Part shown: one piece after another, positions 14,204-23,143 of the stretch
Layout of the letters: each line of letters opens with the position of its first letter
Position numbering within the stretch: position 1 is the stretch's first letter
Source of the DNA: Desulfobulbaceae bacterium
GTDB taxonomy: Bacteria; Desulfobacterota; Desulfobulbia; Desulfobulbales; Desulfocapsaceae
Assembly (NCBI GenBank): GCA_027067035.1
Contig: JAMOMO010000276.1
Span: forward strand, 1-34,968
Direction: 5' to 3'
Length of the DNA stretch: 34,968 nucleotides
Program-made: the position numbers and the translations under genes
The notes under the pieces: model-generated
Databases searched by the model: none
The model's input: only the letters and a program-made list of their open reading frames with translations
What the model was told of the DNA's origin: nothing

Positions 14204-17200
14204 ATGGTGGTGAATACGATGGATGAGTTACACGATGACAAAGAACGGCAAGGGGCCGGGAAAAAGAATACTGTTATGAGTTTCCTGCTTTCTGCTCTGC
14301 AGGCAGCCGGCAGCTTCGGGCGAACGGTGACCCTGGATCTCTTCAGGAATGTATGGACTGACTACCTGAAGGGGATGTCACCGGCAAGGTTTCTGGCACG
14401 GGTCTTTCATGGTATGCCAGGTGGCCGGGATCTCCTCGGGCTTTGTGTGGTAGGGCTTTGTGTGGCGGCCCTTTTATATGGAGGACTGGGCGGTTTCTTT
14501 CCATATCAGCATTCTTCAGGAAACATCGAGATCGGTGGCTTGAGTCTTGGTATGGATATTGAAAAAGCGGCAGAGCTTATCAGGGAAGAATACAGGGACG
14601 CGTTTTGTGATACAAAAGGCGGCTCGGAAGACAGTTGTGATGAGATTGCTGTGACTGCTGCTTCAGGCGGATACCGCATTACACACATCCTCGGCAGGAT
14701 CACTGCCGCATCTGACGGGAAAGTGAACCGTATCGATTTCCCCCGTTCTGTTGTGGTTGTTTTATTGAAGGCAGAGGATATGTCTCCCCGGGATTTTGCC
14801 CAGACCTTTGTCAACTCATATGAAATTCCTGAGATGGAGGTTGCCAGATCAGGCGGGCAATACGTCTGGTATTGTGAGTTGTCTGACCGTACCAGGGTGG
14901 AAATACCACAAAATGCAGTGGCGGTGAATTTACGAAAGACAGCGCCACCTGCTGGCTCAAAAAGTGCACAGAAAGCCAGGACCACAACAAAGAAATATAA
15001 AGGAGAGCTGGTAACAGCTTTCAAGGATGAAACAAATAATGCGGTTTTTACTGATCCGGGATTTGATCCTGCCCTCAATGAAATAGTAATGGAGCTGAAT
15101 CTCCAGGAAATTGTTGAGATGCGGGGACAGATGGGGAAGGCCCTGATTGTTGTTGACAATGTACTCTACGTTGGCGGCTCCAGAGGTGTTTATGCCGTAG
15201 ATATTCAGAAAAAGAAGCAGAAATGGTTTTTTGAGACAGGAGGCAATGTTTTTGGCAGCCCTGTGGTGTTGAATAAGATGGTGTATTTTGGAAGTGATGA
15301 CAAAAACTTCTATGCCATAGACAGGAAATCCGGGAAGGAAAAATGGCGCTTTACGGCCCAGGATAAAATACGGGAAACAGCTCTTGTATCAGGGAAAATC
15401 CTGGTGTTTTATGATGAAAAAGGCCGGATTTATGCTTTGAAATCAAAAAACGGCAAGGAGTTGTGGAATTTCGATGCTGGACATTACATTGATGAGAAGC
15501 TTTGTCTAAGCGATGGGAAAATTTATTTTTATGTGCCCAAAGAACAGCTCTACTGCTTGAATTTAAAAGATGGTCAGCTTGTATATAAGGTGCAGGTCGA
15601 TGGCGCAAGGAGACAGAATGGTGCCATAGTGGCAGAGAACGGAGTTCTTTATCTGCTGGCCGGGAATCTCTATTCGATCAATCAGGAGACAGGAAAAGAG
15701 ATCTGGCGTTATGCCGGTGGAGGGGGGTCTACGGCCGTTATCAAAGGTGATGTACTGTATCTGGCGGGTTCCCGTAAACTGGCTGCAATTAATATTAATA
15801 CTTCTCAGGAGATATGGACTAATGACCTCTGGAAAGGAGGGGCGGGTATCAAGCCGGTCATTGTCAATGATTCCATTGTTACCGGGAGTGGTGAAAAAGG
15901 TATTTTTACCCTTGATCTGGCAACCGGCCAGATCGAAGGACACTTCAAACCCATAGATGCAAGAACTGCAACAGCTGTTTATCCATACAATGGTGTTCTC
16001 TACTTTTCAGATCGCGGGAATTATGTGTATGGTCTCAGTCACACGGATATCTCGCCTGATGTTGCTGTACAGGAGTCTTCTGAAGGGACAATGTTCCGTG
16101 AGGATTTTGCCAGAACCGGTTCTTCAAAAGAGAAGGGGCCGCGGGCACTCAATAAACTGATCTGGAAGTATAAGACGGAGGGCAGAATAGAGAGTACTCC
16201 GGTGGTGTCAGAAGGTGTTGTATACTTTGGAAGTGATGACAAGATGTTCTATGCCCTGGACACGTCCACCGGAGAAGAGCGCTGGACGTTCGAGACCGGC
16301 GGACAGATAACCGCATCCCCGGCAGTTGCCGGAGACCTGGTTATTTTCGGAAGTTACGACCATTATCTGTATGGCCTGGACAGAAAAACAGGAGAAGAGC
16401 GGTGGAGGTATTACTGTCTCGGCCGGATTGTAGCCGCTCCCCTTGTGGAAGATGGGACGGTGTACTGGCAGGATGAGCTTGGAAACATGTATTCCCTCGA
16501 CAGTTCCTATCGTTCTGGAAAATCAATCATTAAGGATGGAACCGAGAACTGGGTGGCCCGGAAGGGGAGTTATGCGGGGGGAACCAGTACCCATCTTACA
16601 CTGTCTGGTGATAAACTCTTTGCCGTGAAGCACGTCAGAACCAGTGGCCATGAGTTTTTTGCTCATAGTAAAGTGGATGGATCGATTCTGTTTCAATCTG
16701 AAGGATTGTCCCGTGATAACCGTTGGATGATCAGCAGCCACAGTGATTATAATTCTCCCGTGGTTGTAGGAAACAGTGTGGTGGTGGGGAGTTACAGTAA
16801 TTATCTCATCAGTGCTGACCTGAATACATTTGCAAAGAAAAAGATCAGACATGACGGACTTGTGAGTTATGGCGATAAAACAATCAGTTTTGCCCATAAC
16901 AGTCTGTTTGTCAGTGCCTCGGGTCGAAATGGGAATTCTGATGGTGTTTATCGGCTCTCTCCGGATATGAAAAAAGTAAGGGGTCGCTATCTCATCGGCA
17001 AGTGGGGCTATGTGTCCGGGGCACCAACCATTACTGATTCGGCAGTCTATTTTGGAGACAGTAAGGGGAATGTGTATGCCTATGACCTTAACAGTGAGGA
17101 ATTGTTGTGGAAGTTTGCAACGCAGAAGACTGTTACCACCAGTCCGGTTGTGAAGGACGGTGTCTGTTTTATCACGAGTACGGACGGGTTTATATACGCC

Positions 17201-17209
17201 ATTCAGTAG
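14204..17209 (+). CDS. Membrane-anchored PQQ-type beta-propeller repeat protein
   Basis: A 1001-residue protein with a cytoplasmic N-terminus, one transmembrane helix at about residues 76-98 and a large periplasmic part. Residues 105-250 form a non-repetitive domain with a cysteine pair (FCDTKGGSEDSC). From about 300 to the end there are many PQQ/BamB-like blades, for example NVLYVGGSRGVYAVD, MVYFGSDDKNFYAIDRKSGKEKW and VVYFGSDDKMFYALDTSTGEERW. The blade count suggests two propellers in tandem, with a linker around residues 615-655. No quinoprotein dehydrogenase catalytic residues stand out, so a scaffold or sensor role like BamB is more likely than an enzyme. An in-frame ATG at 14219 with a better upstream GGTGGTG is an alternative start. 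It lies 6 nt after the SH3b lipoprotein gene. Confidence 0.85.
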   Translation: MVVNTMDELHDDKERQGAGKKNTVMSFLLSALQAAGSFGRTVTLDLFRNVWTDYLKGMSPARFLARVFHGMPGGRDLLGLCVVGLCVAALLYGGLGGFFPYQHSSGNIEIGGLSLGMDIEKAAELIREEYRDAFCDTKGGSEDSCDEIAVTAASGGYRITHILGRITAASDGKVNRIDFPRSVVVVLLKAEDMSPRDFAQTFVNSYEIPEMEVARSGGQYVWYCELSDRTRVEIPQNAVAVNLRKTAPPAGSKSAQKARTTTKKYKGELVTAFKDETNNAVFTDPGFDPALNEIVMELNLQEIVEMRGQMGKALIVVDNVLYVGGSRGVYAVDIQKKKQKWFFETGGNVFGSPVVLNKMVYFGSDDKNFYAIDRKSGKEKWRFTAQDKIRETALVSGKILVFYDEKGRIYALKSKNGKELWNFDAGHYIDEKLCLSDGKIYFYVPKEQLYCLNLKDGQLVYKVQVDGARRQNGAIVAENGVLYLLAGNLYSINQETGKEIWRYAGGGGSTAVIKGDVLYLAGSRKLAAININTSQEIWTNDLWKGGAGIKPVIVNDSIVTGSGEKGIFTLDLATGQIEGHFKPIDARTATAVYPYNGVLYFSDRGNYVYGLSHTDISPDVAVQESSEGTMFREDFARTGSSKEKGPRALNKLIWKYKTEGRIESTPVVSEGVVYFGSDDKMFYALDTSTGEERWTFETGGQITASPAVAGDLVIFGSYDHYLYGLDRKTGEERWRYYCLGRIVAAPLVEDGTVYWQDELGNMYSLDSSYRSGKSIIKDGTENWVARKGSYAGGTSTHLTLSGDKLFAVKHVRTSGHEFFAHSKVDGSILFQSEGLSRDNRWMISSHSDYNSPVVVGNSVVVGSYSNYLISADLNTFAKKKIRHDGLVSYGDKTISFAHNSLFVSASGRNGNSDGVYRLSPDMKKVRGRYLIGKWGYVSGAPTITDSAVYFGDSKGNVYAYDLNSEELLWKFATQKTVTTSPVVKDGVCFITSTDGFIYAIQ

Positions 17210-17480
17210 TATGACCTGAATCCGTGAAGAAGATGCGGCAACAGGTGTAACAGTGTACTGACTGTCTGGGATTATCTGTAAATGCCAGCCTTATTGTCCG
17301 TTACTCTGTGCCAGGGTTTCGCGCTGAAGGTGTCTGCCGGTAATGCATCCATCTCAATCGAATACTCACGGATTCAGTCATGAGACTGAATCCGTGATGA
17401 CCTGGCGTCTGTCTCCTCTCGGTCCTGTGTGGCGCTTCTCTCCAATACTGTTTTATCGTGAAAAGCAGCGTGCCGGATTC
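17210..17480. other. Convergent intergenic region with an inverted repeat
   Basis: This 271-nt spacer lies between the ends of the plus-strand envelope operon and the minus-strand propionate operon. No gene is convincing. It contains a perfect hairpin (17366-17397) and a separate 12-nt copy of one arm (17216-17227). No stem followed by a T-tract is seen on either strand, so termination may depend on Rho or on the hairpin. Confidence 0.5.
17366..17397. repeat. Perfect 14-bp inverted repeat with 4-nt loop
   Basis: The left arm TCACGGATTCAGTC (17366-17379) and right arm GACTGAATCCGTGA (17384-17397) are exactly complementary, with loop ATGA between them. The twelve bases CTGAATCCGTGA recur in direct orientation at 17216-17227, about 170 nt upstream. 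The element sits between two converging operons. It could be a bidirectional terminator stem lacking a T-run, a protein-binding site or a small dispersed repeat. Confidence 0.75.
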
Positions 17481-18608
17481 TTAATATTTCCCCAGTGTCG
17501 ACCAGAGCACACCAGCGGCAATGGCAGAGCCGATGACCCCGGCCACATTGGGGGCCATGGCGTGCATGAGCAGAAAGTTGCCGGGGTCTTCCTTGAGTCC
17601 AACGGCATGAACCACCCGGGCCGAGTCGGGTACTGCAGAGACGCCTGCAGCTCCCAGCAGGGGGTTGATTTTTTCTTTGAGAAAGAGATTCATCAACTTG
17701 GCAAAGAGGACACCGCCCATGGTTGCCACCACAAAGGAGCCGGCACCCAGCGCAAAGATCAGGATGGATTGACTGGTGAGAAAGGTCTGGGCCTGGGTTG
17801 ATGCGCCTACGGAAAATCCAAGCAGAATCGTCACAATATCGATGAGTGCGTTCCGTGCGGTATTTGCGAGTCGTTCCGTGACCATGGATTCTTTGAGAAG
17901 GTTCCCGAAGAACAGCATACCGAGCAGGGTCATGGAACCGGGTGCAATGAGAGCGCAGATCAGAAAGGCGACAATGGGAAAGATAATCTTCTCTTTTTTG
18001 GAGACTTCCCGCGGTGGCTTCATATGGATGGTGCGCTCTTTTTTCGTGGTAAAGAGGTACATGATGGGGGGCTGAATAACCGGTACCAGTGCCATGTAGG
18101 AGTACGCTGCAATGGCGATGGGGCCGAGCAGTTCAGGTGCCAGCATGGAGGAGAGGAAGATGGCTGTGGGGCCGTCGGCTCCGCCGATGATGCCTATTGC
18201 TCCAGCCTGTTCAGGGCTGAAGCCAAGGTAGAGTGATCCTATGAATGTGAGAAAAACTCCGATCTGTGCCGCAGCACCGAGCAGGATCAGTTTCGGGTTG
18301 GAGAGCATGGTGGAAAAGTCGGTCATGGCTCCTATGCCGAGAAAGATCAGTGGTGGATATATCCCTTTCATAACACCGAGATAGAGGTAGTAGAATACCG
18401 ATCCTTCAGCATAAACAGACAGTGACATTCCCTCAATGGGCGGGATATTGCCCACAATTATTCCAAAACCGATGGGCACAAGGAGCAGCGGCTCATAATC
18501 TCTGGTGACAGCGAGATAGATAAAAATCACCCCCACTGCAATCATGATCAGGTTGATCCACTCCAGATGGGCAAAACCGGAATTATGGTAAAAGCTCAGT
18601 AAATTCAC
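17481..18608 (-). CDS. mmdB: Na+-transporting methylmalonyl-CoA/oxaloacetate decarboxylase, beta subunit
   Basis: A 375-residue polytopic membrane protein of the OadB/MmdB family. It shows the diagnostic GGADGPTAIFLSSMLAPELLGPIAIAAYSYMALVP block, with the Asp that takes part in Na+ translocation, and NPLLGAAGVSAVPDSARVVHAVG near the end. It carries out decarboxylation of carboxybiotin coupled to Na+ movement across the inner membrane. The start is a GTG overlapping the upstream mmdC stop as GTGA. It is the last gene of the operon. Methylmalonyl-CoA rather than oxaloacetate is preferred as the substrate of the complex because epimerase, mutase and MmdA lie upstream. Confidence 0.95.
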   Translation of the reverse strand: MNLLSFYHNSGFAHLEWINLIMIAVGVIFIYLAVTRDYEPLLLVPIGFGIIVGNIPPIEGMSLSVYAEGSVFYYLYLGVMKGIYPPLIFLGIGAMTDFSTMLSNPKLILLGAAAQIGVFLTFIGSLYLGFSPEQAGAIGIIGGADGPTAIFLSSMLAPELLGPIAIAAYSYMALVPVIQPPIMYLFTTKKERTIHMKPPREVSKKEKIIFPIVAFLICALIAPGSMTLLGMLFFGNLLKESMVTERLANTARNALIDIVTILLGFSVGASTQAQTFLTSQSILIFALGAGSFVVATMGGVLFAKLMNLFLKEKINPLLGAAGVSAVPDSARVVHAVGLKEDPGNFLLMHAMAPNVAGVIGSAIAAGVLWSTLGKY

Positions 18609-19060
18609 ACTTTCTCCTCTGTCAGAACAATCAGAGGCTGACTCTGATTGACCACATCACCTTCGGCCACCAGAATCTCGCTCACCGTTCCATTGGCGGT
18701 TGCTGTTATACTGTTTTCCAGCTTCATGGCTTCAAGAACCAGCAGTTTCTGTCCCGGTCGGACCTGTTCTCCGATGGAGACTGAAATGCTGATGATCTGT
18801 CCGGGAATGGGAGTTATGATGGTACCCGCCTGAGCGGTGGCCGCGTTTGGAGCCGGAGCTGCCTGTGGCGCCGGGGCCTGGCTTGAGGCGGAGACAGCCG
18901 GGCCGGGCTGGGTCTCGGGGATTGAGCTGAGGTTTGCAATGGTGTCAATGTGGACGATATGCTTTTTGCCGTTGACTTCAGCCAGGACTGCGTCATCAGT
19001 AACGTCTTTAATGACAACGGTGTAGCTGTTGTTGTTGATCGTGAGTTTATATTCTTTCAT
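18605..19060 (-). CDS. mmdC: Biotin carboxyl carrier subunit of methylmalonyl-CoA decarboxylase
   Basis: A 151-residue biotinyl protein. The N-terminal 45 residues form a small beta domain. A flexible Ala/Pro-rich linker (about 50-80) follows, then the lipoyl/biotinyl fold with VLEAMKLENSI. Lys113 is the biotinylation site, and the motif is AMKL rather than the more common AMKM. It shuttles the carboxyl group between MmdA and MmdB. The start ATG overlaps the mmdD stop as TAATG, and its own stop overlaps mmdB, so all three are translationally coupled. Confidence 0.95.
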   Translation of the reverse strand: MKEYKLTINNNSYTVVIKDVTDDAVLAEVNGKKHIVHIDTIANLSSIPETQPGPAVSASSQAPAPQAAPAPNAATAQAGTIITPIPGQIISISVSIGEQVRPGQKLLVLEAMKLENSITATANGTVSEILVAEGDVVNQSQPLIVLTEEKV

Positions 19061-19434
19061 TATCGGTTCCAGGTGGGGGAGAGTTTCCTGCTTTGCAGGC
19101 TGTGCATACGGCCGGATACCAGCCAGGGAGATTCCATGTCACCATGGCTCTTCCAGGTGATACGCTCATCTCCATCGGGAAAGTTGTTGTGGAGATGGTA
19201 TGCTGTGGCAATGGCCAGGAGGATCTCCTCTTCCTCCAGCCGGTCCGACGGCTCCTGTGAAAGAGCAGACTGCGGTTTTCTGCGTCCGAGTTTCAGCAGT
19301 CTGGGAAGCAGGGTTATGTATATGGCAATGATCACCAGGCCTGCGAAAACAAGCACCATGCCCATGATGGAGAACTGCAGGGCGTCAAGGCCCGGCTGGC
19401 TCAGGTTGTGCAGGCCGATATTTGTGAATTTCAT
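19060..19434 (-). CDS. mmdD: OadG/MmdD-family small membrane subunit
   Basis: A 124-residue protein with one transmembrane helix near residues 20-43 (FSIMGMVLVFAGLVIIAIYITLL), the hallmark of the OadG (gamma/delta) family, followed by a cytoplasmic tail. This subunit anchors the carboxyltransferase to the membrane pump. The tail is longer than the usual minimal OadG and contains DRLEEEEILLAIATAYHLH. It follows mmdA after an 87-nt gap, the largest gap in this part of the operon, with no second promoter that I can identify. Confidence 0.85.
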   Translation of the reverse strand: MKFTNIGLHNLSQPGLDALQFSIMGMVLVFAGLVIIAIYITLLPRLLKLGRRKPQSALSQEPSDRLEEEEILLAIATAYHLHNNFPDGDERITWKSHGDMESPWLVSGRMHSLQSRKLSPTWNR

Positions 19435-19521
19435 ATTGTGCTTACGGGTTCTGTATGCGTTGATGAATGGCGGGCTGAACGATGACGCTCCACCTCTTTG
19501 TCCTGTTGCCGGCTTTTCCTG

Positions 19522-21066
19522 TTACAAAGGGATATTGCCATGCTTTTTCATCGGGTTGCTGTCTCTTTTATTCTGCAGCATGCCAAGGGCCTTGATGATG
19601 CGAAAGCGGGTACGGGCAGGTTCTATGATATCATCAACATAGCCCCGTCGCGCCGCCACATAGGGGTTGGCCACAGCATCCTGATACTCCAGCTCTTTTG
19701 CCGCAAGGTAGGCCTGCGGGTCATCGGTTTTGGCAGCCTCTCTGCCGTAGAGTACTCCCACCGCCCCTTTGGCACCCATCACCGCAATCTCTGCACAGGG
19801 CCAGGCGTAGTTGATATCTCCACGAAGGTGTTTTGAGGACATTACACAGTAGGCACCGCCATAGGCTTTACGGGTGATCACTGTAATTTTCGGAACAGTG
19901 GCCTCGGCGTAGGCGTAGAGAATTTTTGCGCCGTTTCTGATGGCGCCGCCATACTCCTGGGCGGTACCGGGCAGAAATCCGGGGACATCGACAAAGGTGA
20001 CCACCGGAATGTTGAAACAGTCGCAGAAGCGTACAAAACGTGCGCCTTTCACCGAAGAATCAATGTCAAGCACGCCGGAGAGGTGGGCCGGCTGATTGGC
20101 CACAATGCCCACCACCCTGCCGCTGTAGCGGGCAAAGCCGATGATGAGGTTTGCTGCAAAATCTTTTTTCACTTCAAAGAAGTCACGGTTGTCAATGGAT
20201 GCCAGAATGACCTCTTTCATGTCATAGGCCACATTGGCACTGTCGGGAATGATGGAGTTGAGTTCCTCTGCACGCCGTTCCGAAGGATCCTGGGTTGGAA
20301 TGGTGGGCGGTGTTTCCAAATTGTTCTGGGGCAGGTAGGAGAGGAGTTTCTTTACATACTCGACGCAGTCCATGCCCGAGGTTGCGGCATAGTCAGAGAC
20401 ACCGCTGCGGGAGGAGTGCATGTCGGCACCGCCGAGTTCCTCCACCGAGACATCTTCATGGGTCACTGATTTCACCACCTTGGGGCCGGTGAGAAACATG
20501 TAGGAGTTGTTTTTGACCATGGCCACAAAGTCGGTGAGGGCGGGAGAATAAACAGCGCCCCCGGCACACGGGCCGAATATCGCAGATATCTGAGGTATAA
20601 CACCCGAGGCCATGACGTTGCGGAGGAAGATGTCTGAATATCCGGCCAGGCTCTCAATGCCCTCCTGGATCCGGGCACCGCCCGAGTCATTGAGTCCAAT
20701 GATGGGAGCCCCGTTTTTCACGGCAAGGTCCATGATCTTGCAGATCTTTTCGGCGAATGTTTCTGAAAGGGAGCCGCCAAGCACGGTGGCGTCCTGGGCA
20801 TAGACGTAGACGAGTCTGCCGTCCACCGTTCCATATCCCGTGACCACTCCGTCTCCCGGAAACACTTTCTTTTCCATGCCGAAATCGTGACAGCGGTGGG
20901 TCTTGAACATGTCAAACTCCTCAAAGGAGCCAGGGTCAAGGAGGAGGTCGATGCGCTCACGGGCTGTCATTCTGCCTTTGGCATGGAGTTTGTCAATTCT
21001 GTCCTGGCCGCCGCCGAGGCGTGCCTCTGCCCGGAGTTGCAGCAGTTTGTCAAGGTGATCGGTCAT
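19522..21066 (-). CDS. mmdA: Methylmalonyl-CoA decarboxylase/propionyl-CoA carboxyltransferase, alpha subunit
   Basis: A 514-residue carboxyltransferase of the acyl-CoA carboxylase beta/PccB type. It has KGRMTARERIDLLLDPGSFEE, the first CoA-site block GLNDSGGARIQEGIESLAGY and GPCAGGAVYSPALTDFV. The second lobe has FVDVPGFLPGTAQEYGGAIRNGAKILYAYAEATVPKITVI and RKAYGGAYCVMSSKHL. It moves CO2 between methylmalonyl-CoA and the biotin of MmdC. No biotin carboxylase gene is nearby, which fits the Na+-pump decarboxylase rather than ATP-dependent propionyl-CoA carboxylase. The start overlaps the epimerase stop (ATGA). Confidence 0.95.
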   Translation of the reverse strand: MTDHLDKLLQLRAEARLGGGQDRIDKLHAKGRMTARERIDLLLDPGSFEEFDMFKTHRCHDFGMEKKVFPGDGVVTGYGTVDGRLVYVYAQDATVLGGSLSETFAEKICKIMDLAVKNGAPIIGLNDSGGARIQEGIESLAGYSDIFLRNVMASGVIPQISAIFGPCAGGAVYSPALTDFVAMVKNNSYMFLTGPKVVKSVTHEDVSVEELGGADMHSSRSGVSDYAATSGMDCVEYVKKLLSYLPQNNLETPPTIPTQDPSERRAEELNSIIPDSANVAYDMKEVILASIDNRDFFEVKKDFAANLIIGFARYSGRVVGIVANQPAHLSGVLDIDSSVKGARFVRFCDCFNIPVVTFVDVPGFLPGTAQEYGGAIRNGAKILYAYAEATVPKITVITRKAYGGAYCVMSSKHLRGDINYAWPCAEIAVMGAKGAVGVLYGREAAKTDDPQAYLAAKELEYQDAVANPYVAARRGYVDDIIEPARTRFRIIKALGMLQNKRDSNPMKKHGNIPL

Positions 21067-21470
21067 GTCTGTTCCTCACTGCAGAATTCGGTGAGCAGCC
21101 CGTGGCTGGACCTGGGGTGGAGGAAGGCCACCTGCTTATTTCCTGCACCTGTGAAAGGGATTTCGTGGATCAGTCTGCAGCCCTTTTCCTTTGCCTGCTC
21201 CAGCTGTTTACTCACGTCATCACAGCGGTAGGCTACATGGTGCAGTCCTTCACCGCGGCTCTCCAGAAATTTTGCTATGGGGCTGTCGTCGCTGGTGGGT
21301 TCGAGCAGCTCAATATGGGTTTCGCCAAGGAGAAAAAAGGCGGTTTTGACCTTCTGTGAGCTGATCTCTTCTTCTTTTTCGCAGACCAGGCCGAGAATAT
21401 CCTCATAGAATGTTCTGGCTTCGGTGATGGAATGGACTGCAATTCCCAGGTGATCTATTTTTTTCAGCAT
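21063..21470 (-). CDS. mce: Methylmalonyl-CoA epimerase
   Basis: A 135-residue glyoxalase/VOC-fold enzyme with the family signature: IDHLGIAV at the start (His7 as metal ligand), ETHIELLEPTSDDSPIAKFLESRGEGLHHVAYRCDD in the middle (metal-binding His at 77/78) and SSHGLLTEFC at the end (Glu128). It interconverts the R and S epimers of methylmalonyl-CoA, linking the mutase to MmdA. It lies 26 nt after the mutase catalytic gene and overlaps mmdA by 4 nt. Confidence 0.96.
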   Translation of the reverse strand: MLKKIDHLGIAVHSITEARTFYEDILGLVCEKEEEISSQKVKTAFFLLGETHIELLEPTSDDSPIAKFLESRGEGLHHVAYRCDDVSKQLEQAKEKGCRLIHEIPFTGAGNKQVAFLHPRSSHGLLTEFCSEEQT

Positions 21471-21496
21471 ATTGTTGTGTTGTTTTTCCTTTTAAT

Positions 21497-23140
21497 CTAA
21501 TCGCGATACTCTCCGAAGATTTCACGGAGAACTGTACAGATTTCACCAAGACTGGCATAGACGCGAACCGCCGCAATGATCGGTTCCATAAGGTTGCCGC
21601 CGGATTCTGCGGCCTCTTTCAGAGTGGAGAGTGTGGCGTGAACCGCTTTGTCATCACGCGAATTGCGGATATTGCGGAGTGCTGCTGTCTGGGCTGCTTC
21701 AACGGCCGGGTCCACCCGGAGCAGTTCCGGTTTTTCCTCTTCATCAATCTGGAACCTGTTGACGCCCACAATGACCCGTTCGCCTGATTCGATCTCTTTC
21801 TGGTAGTCGTATGCCGCCTGCTCGATCTGGCGCTGGATGAAACCGTCTTCAATGCAGGCCACCACCCCGCCTTTCTGCTCAATCTTGGAGATGAGCTCTT
21901 CCGCGGCAAGCTCTATGGAATCTGTAAGCTGCTCGATATAATACGATCCGGCAAAAGGATCAACCGTATCGGCCACCCCTGATTCATGGGCAATGATCTG
22001 CTGGGTGCGCAGGGCTGTGCGTACGGAGTCTTCTGTCGGGAGTGACAGGGCCTCATCACGGGAGTTGGTGTGCAGGCTCTGGGTGCCGCCGAATACGGCA
22101 GCAAGTGCCTGGATGGTGACCCGGACGATATTGTTGTCAATCTGCTGTGCTGCAAGGGAGCTTCCTGCCGTCTGGGTGTGAAAACGCATCATCATGGACG
22201 CGGGTTTTTTTGCACCAAAGCGGTTTTTCATGAGCCGGGCCCAGAGTCTGCGGGCTGCCCTGAATTTGGCCACCTCTTCCAGAAGGTTTGAGGAGGCATT
22301 GAAGAAAAAGGCCAGCCGTCTGGCAAAGTGGTCAAGTTCCAGGCCTGCATCGAGAGCGGTCTGGACATAGGTGATGCCGTTTGCCAGGGTAAAGGCCACT
22401 TCCTGGGCCGCGGTGGAACCGGCTTCCCGGATATGGTAACCGGAGATGGAGATGGTGTTGAAGAGTGGCATGTTGCTGGAGCACCACTGGAAAATGTCGG
22501 TGATAAGCCCGAGGGATGGTCTGGGGGGAAAGATATAGGTGCCCCTGGCCACATATTCCTTCAACACGTCATTCTGGATGGTGCCCCGGAGCTTATCTGC
22601 TGCAATACCCTGTTTTTCAGCGACCACAATGTACATGGCAAGCAGTACTATTGCCGGCGAGTTGATGGTCATTGAGGTGGAGATCTTGTCCAGCGGGATG
22701 TCCTTAAAGAGCATCTCCATGTCGGCAAGTGTGTCAATGGCCACTCCGACTTTGCCGACTTCACCCATGGCCATGGCATCGTCAGAGTCATAACCGATCT
22801 GAGTGGGCAGGTCAAAGGCCACGGAAAGCCCGGTGGTTCCCTGTTCCAGCAGGTATCGGTAGCGTTTGTTGGACTCGGCGGCCGAGGAAAATCCGGCATA
22901 CTGGCGCATGGTCCAGAACCGGCCCCGATACATGGTGGGCTGGACGCCGCGGGTATAGGGGTACCGGCCCGGAAAACCGAGCTTCTCAAAATAGCTGTCA
23001 TCCATGTTCTCCGGGAGGGCGAGACGGGGAATCTCTGCCCCGCCGTGGAGGGAGAACTCCTCCTTCCTCTCGGGAAAACGGTTCAGGCTTGCGGCCAGTT
23101 CGTTTTCCTGCCAGTCGCTGTATCTGTTTTTTCTGCTCAC
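21497..23140 (-). CDS. Methylmalonyl-CoA mutase, catalytic (TIM-barrel) subunit
   Basis: A 547-residue acyl-CoA mutase large subunit without a cobalamin domain, the length typical of split archaeal/bacterial mutases. The substrate block YTRGVQPTMYRGRFWTMRQYAGF contains the Thr-Met-Tyr (69-71) characteristic of methylmalonyl-CoA mutase rather than isobutyryl-CoA mutase. GTTGLSVAFDLPTQIGYDSD and the barrel segment SISGYHIREAGSTAAQEVAFTL follow. The B12-binding domain is encoded separately at 24072-24503 with meaB between. It starts 3 nt after the meaB stop. It rearranges succinyl-CoA and (R)-methylmalonyl-CoA. Confidence 0.95.
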   Translation of the reverse strand: MSRKNRYSDWQENELAASLNRFPERKEEFSLHGGAEIPRLALPENMDDSYFEKLGFPGRYPYTRGVQPTMYRGRFWTMRQYAGFSSAAESNKRYRYLLEQGTTGLSVAFDLPTQIGYDSDDAMAMGEVGKVGVAIDTLADMEMLFKDIPLDKISTSMTINSPAIVLLAMYIVVAEKQGIAADKLRGTIQNDVLKEYVARGTYIFPPRPSLGLITDIFQWCSSNMPLFNTISISGYHIREAGSTAAQEVAFTLANGITYVQTALDAGLELDHFARRLAFFFNASSNLLEEVAKFRAARRLWARLMKNRFGAKKPASMMMRFHTQTAGSSLAAQQIDNNIVRVTIQALAAVFGGTQSLHTNSRDEALSLPTEDSVRTALRTQQIIAHESGVADTVDPFAGSYYIEQLTDSIELAAEELISKIEQKGGVVACIEDGFIQRQIEQAAYDYQKEIESGERVIVGVNRFQIDEEEKPELLRVDPAVEAAQTAALRNIRNSRDDKAVHATLSTLKEAAESGGNLMEPIIAAVRVYASLGEICTVLREIFGEYRD

Positions 23141-23143
23141 GTG

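Noticed and set aside
14204..17209. Propeller protein as a PQQ-dependent alcohol dehydrogenase
   Set aside because: Only the repeat blades are seen. There is no visible PQQ-site cysteine pair or catalytic Asp/Glu context, and the protein is membrane-anchored like a scaffold.
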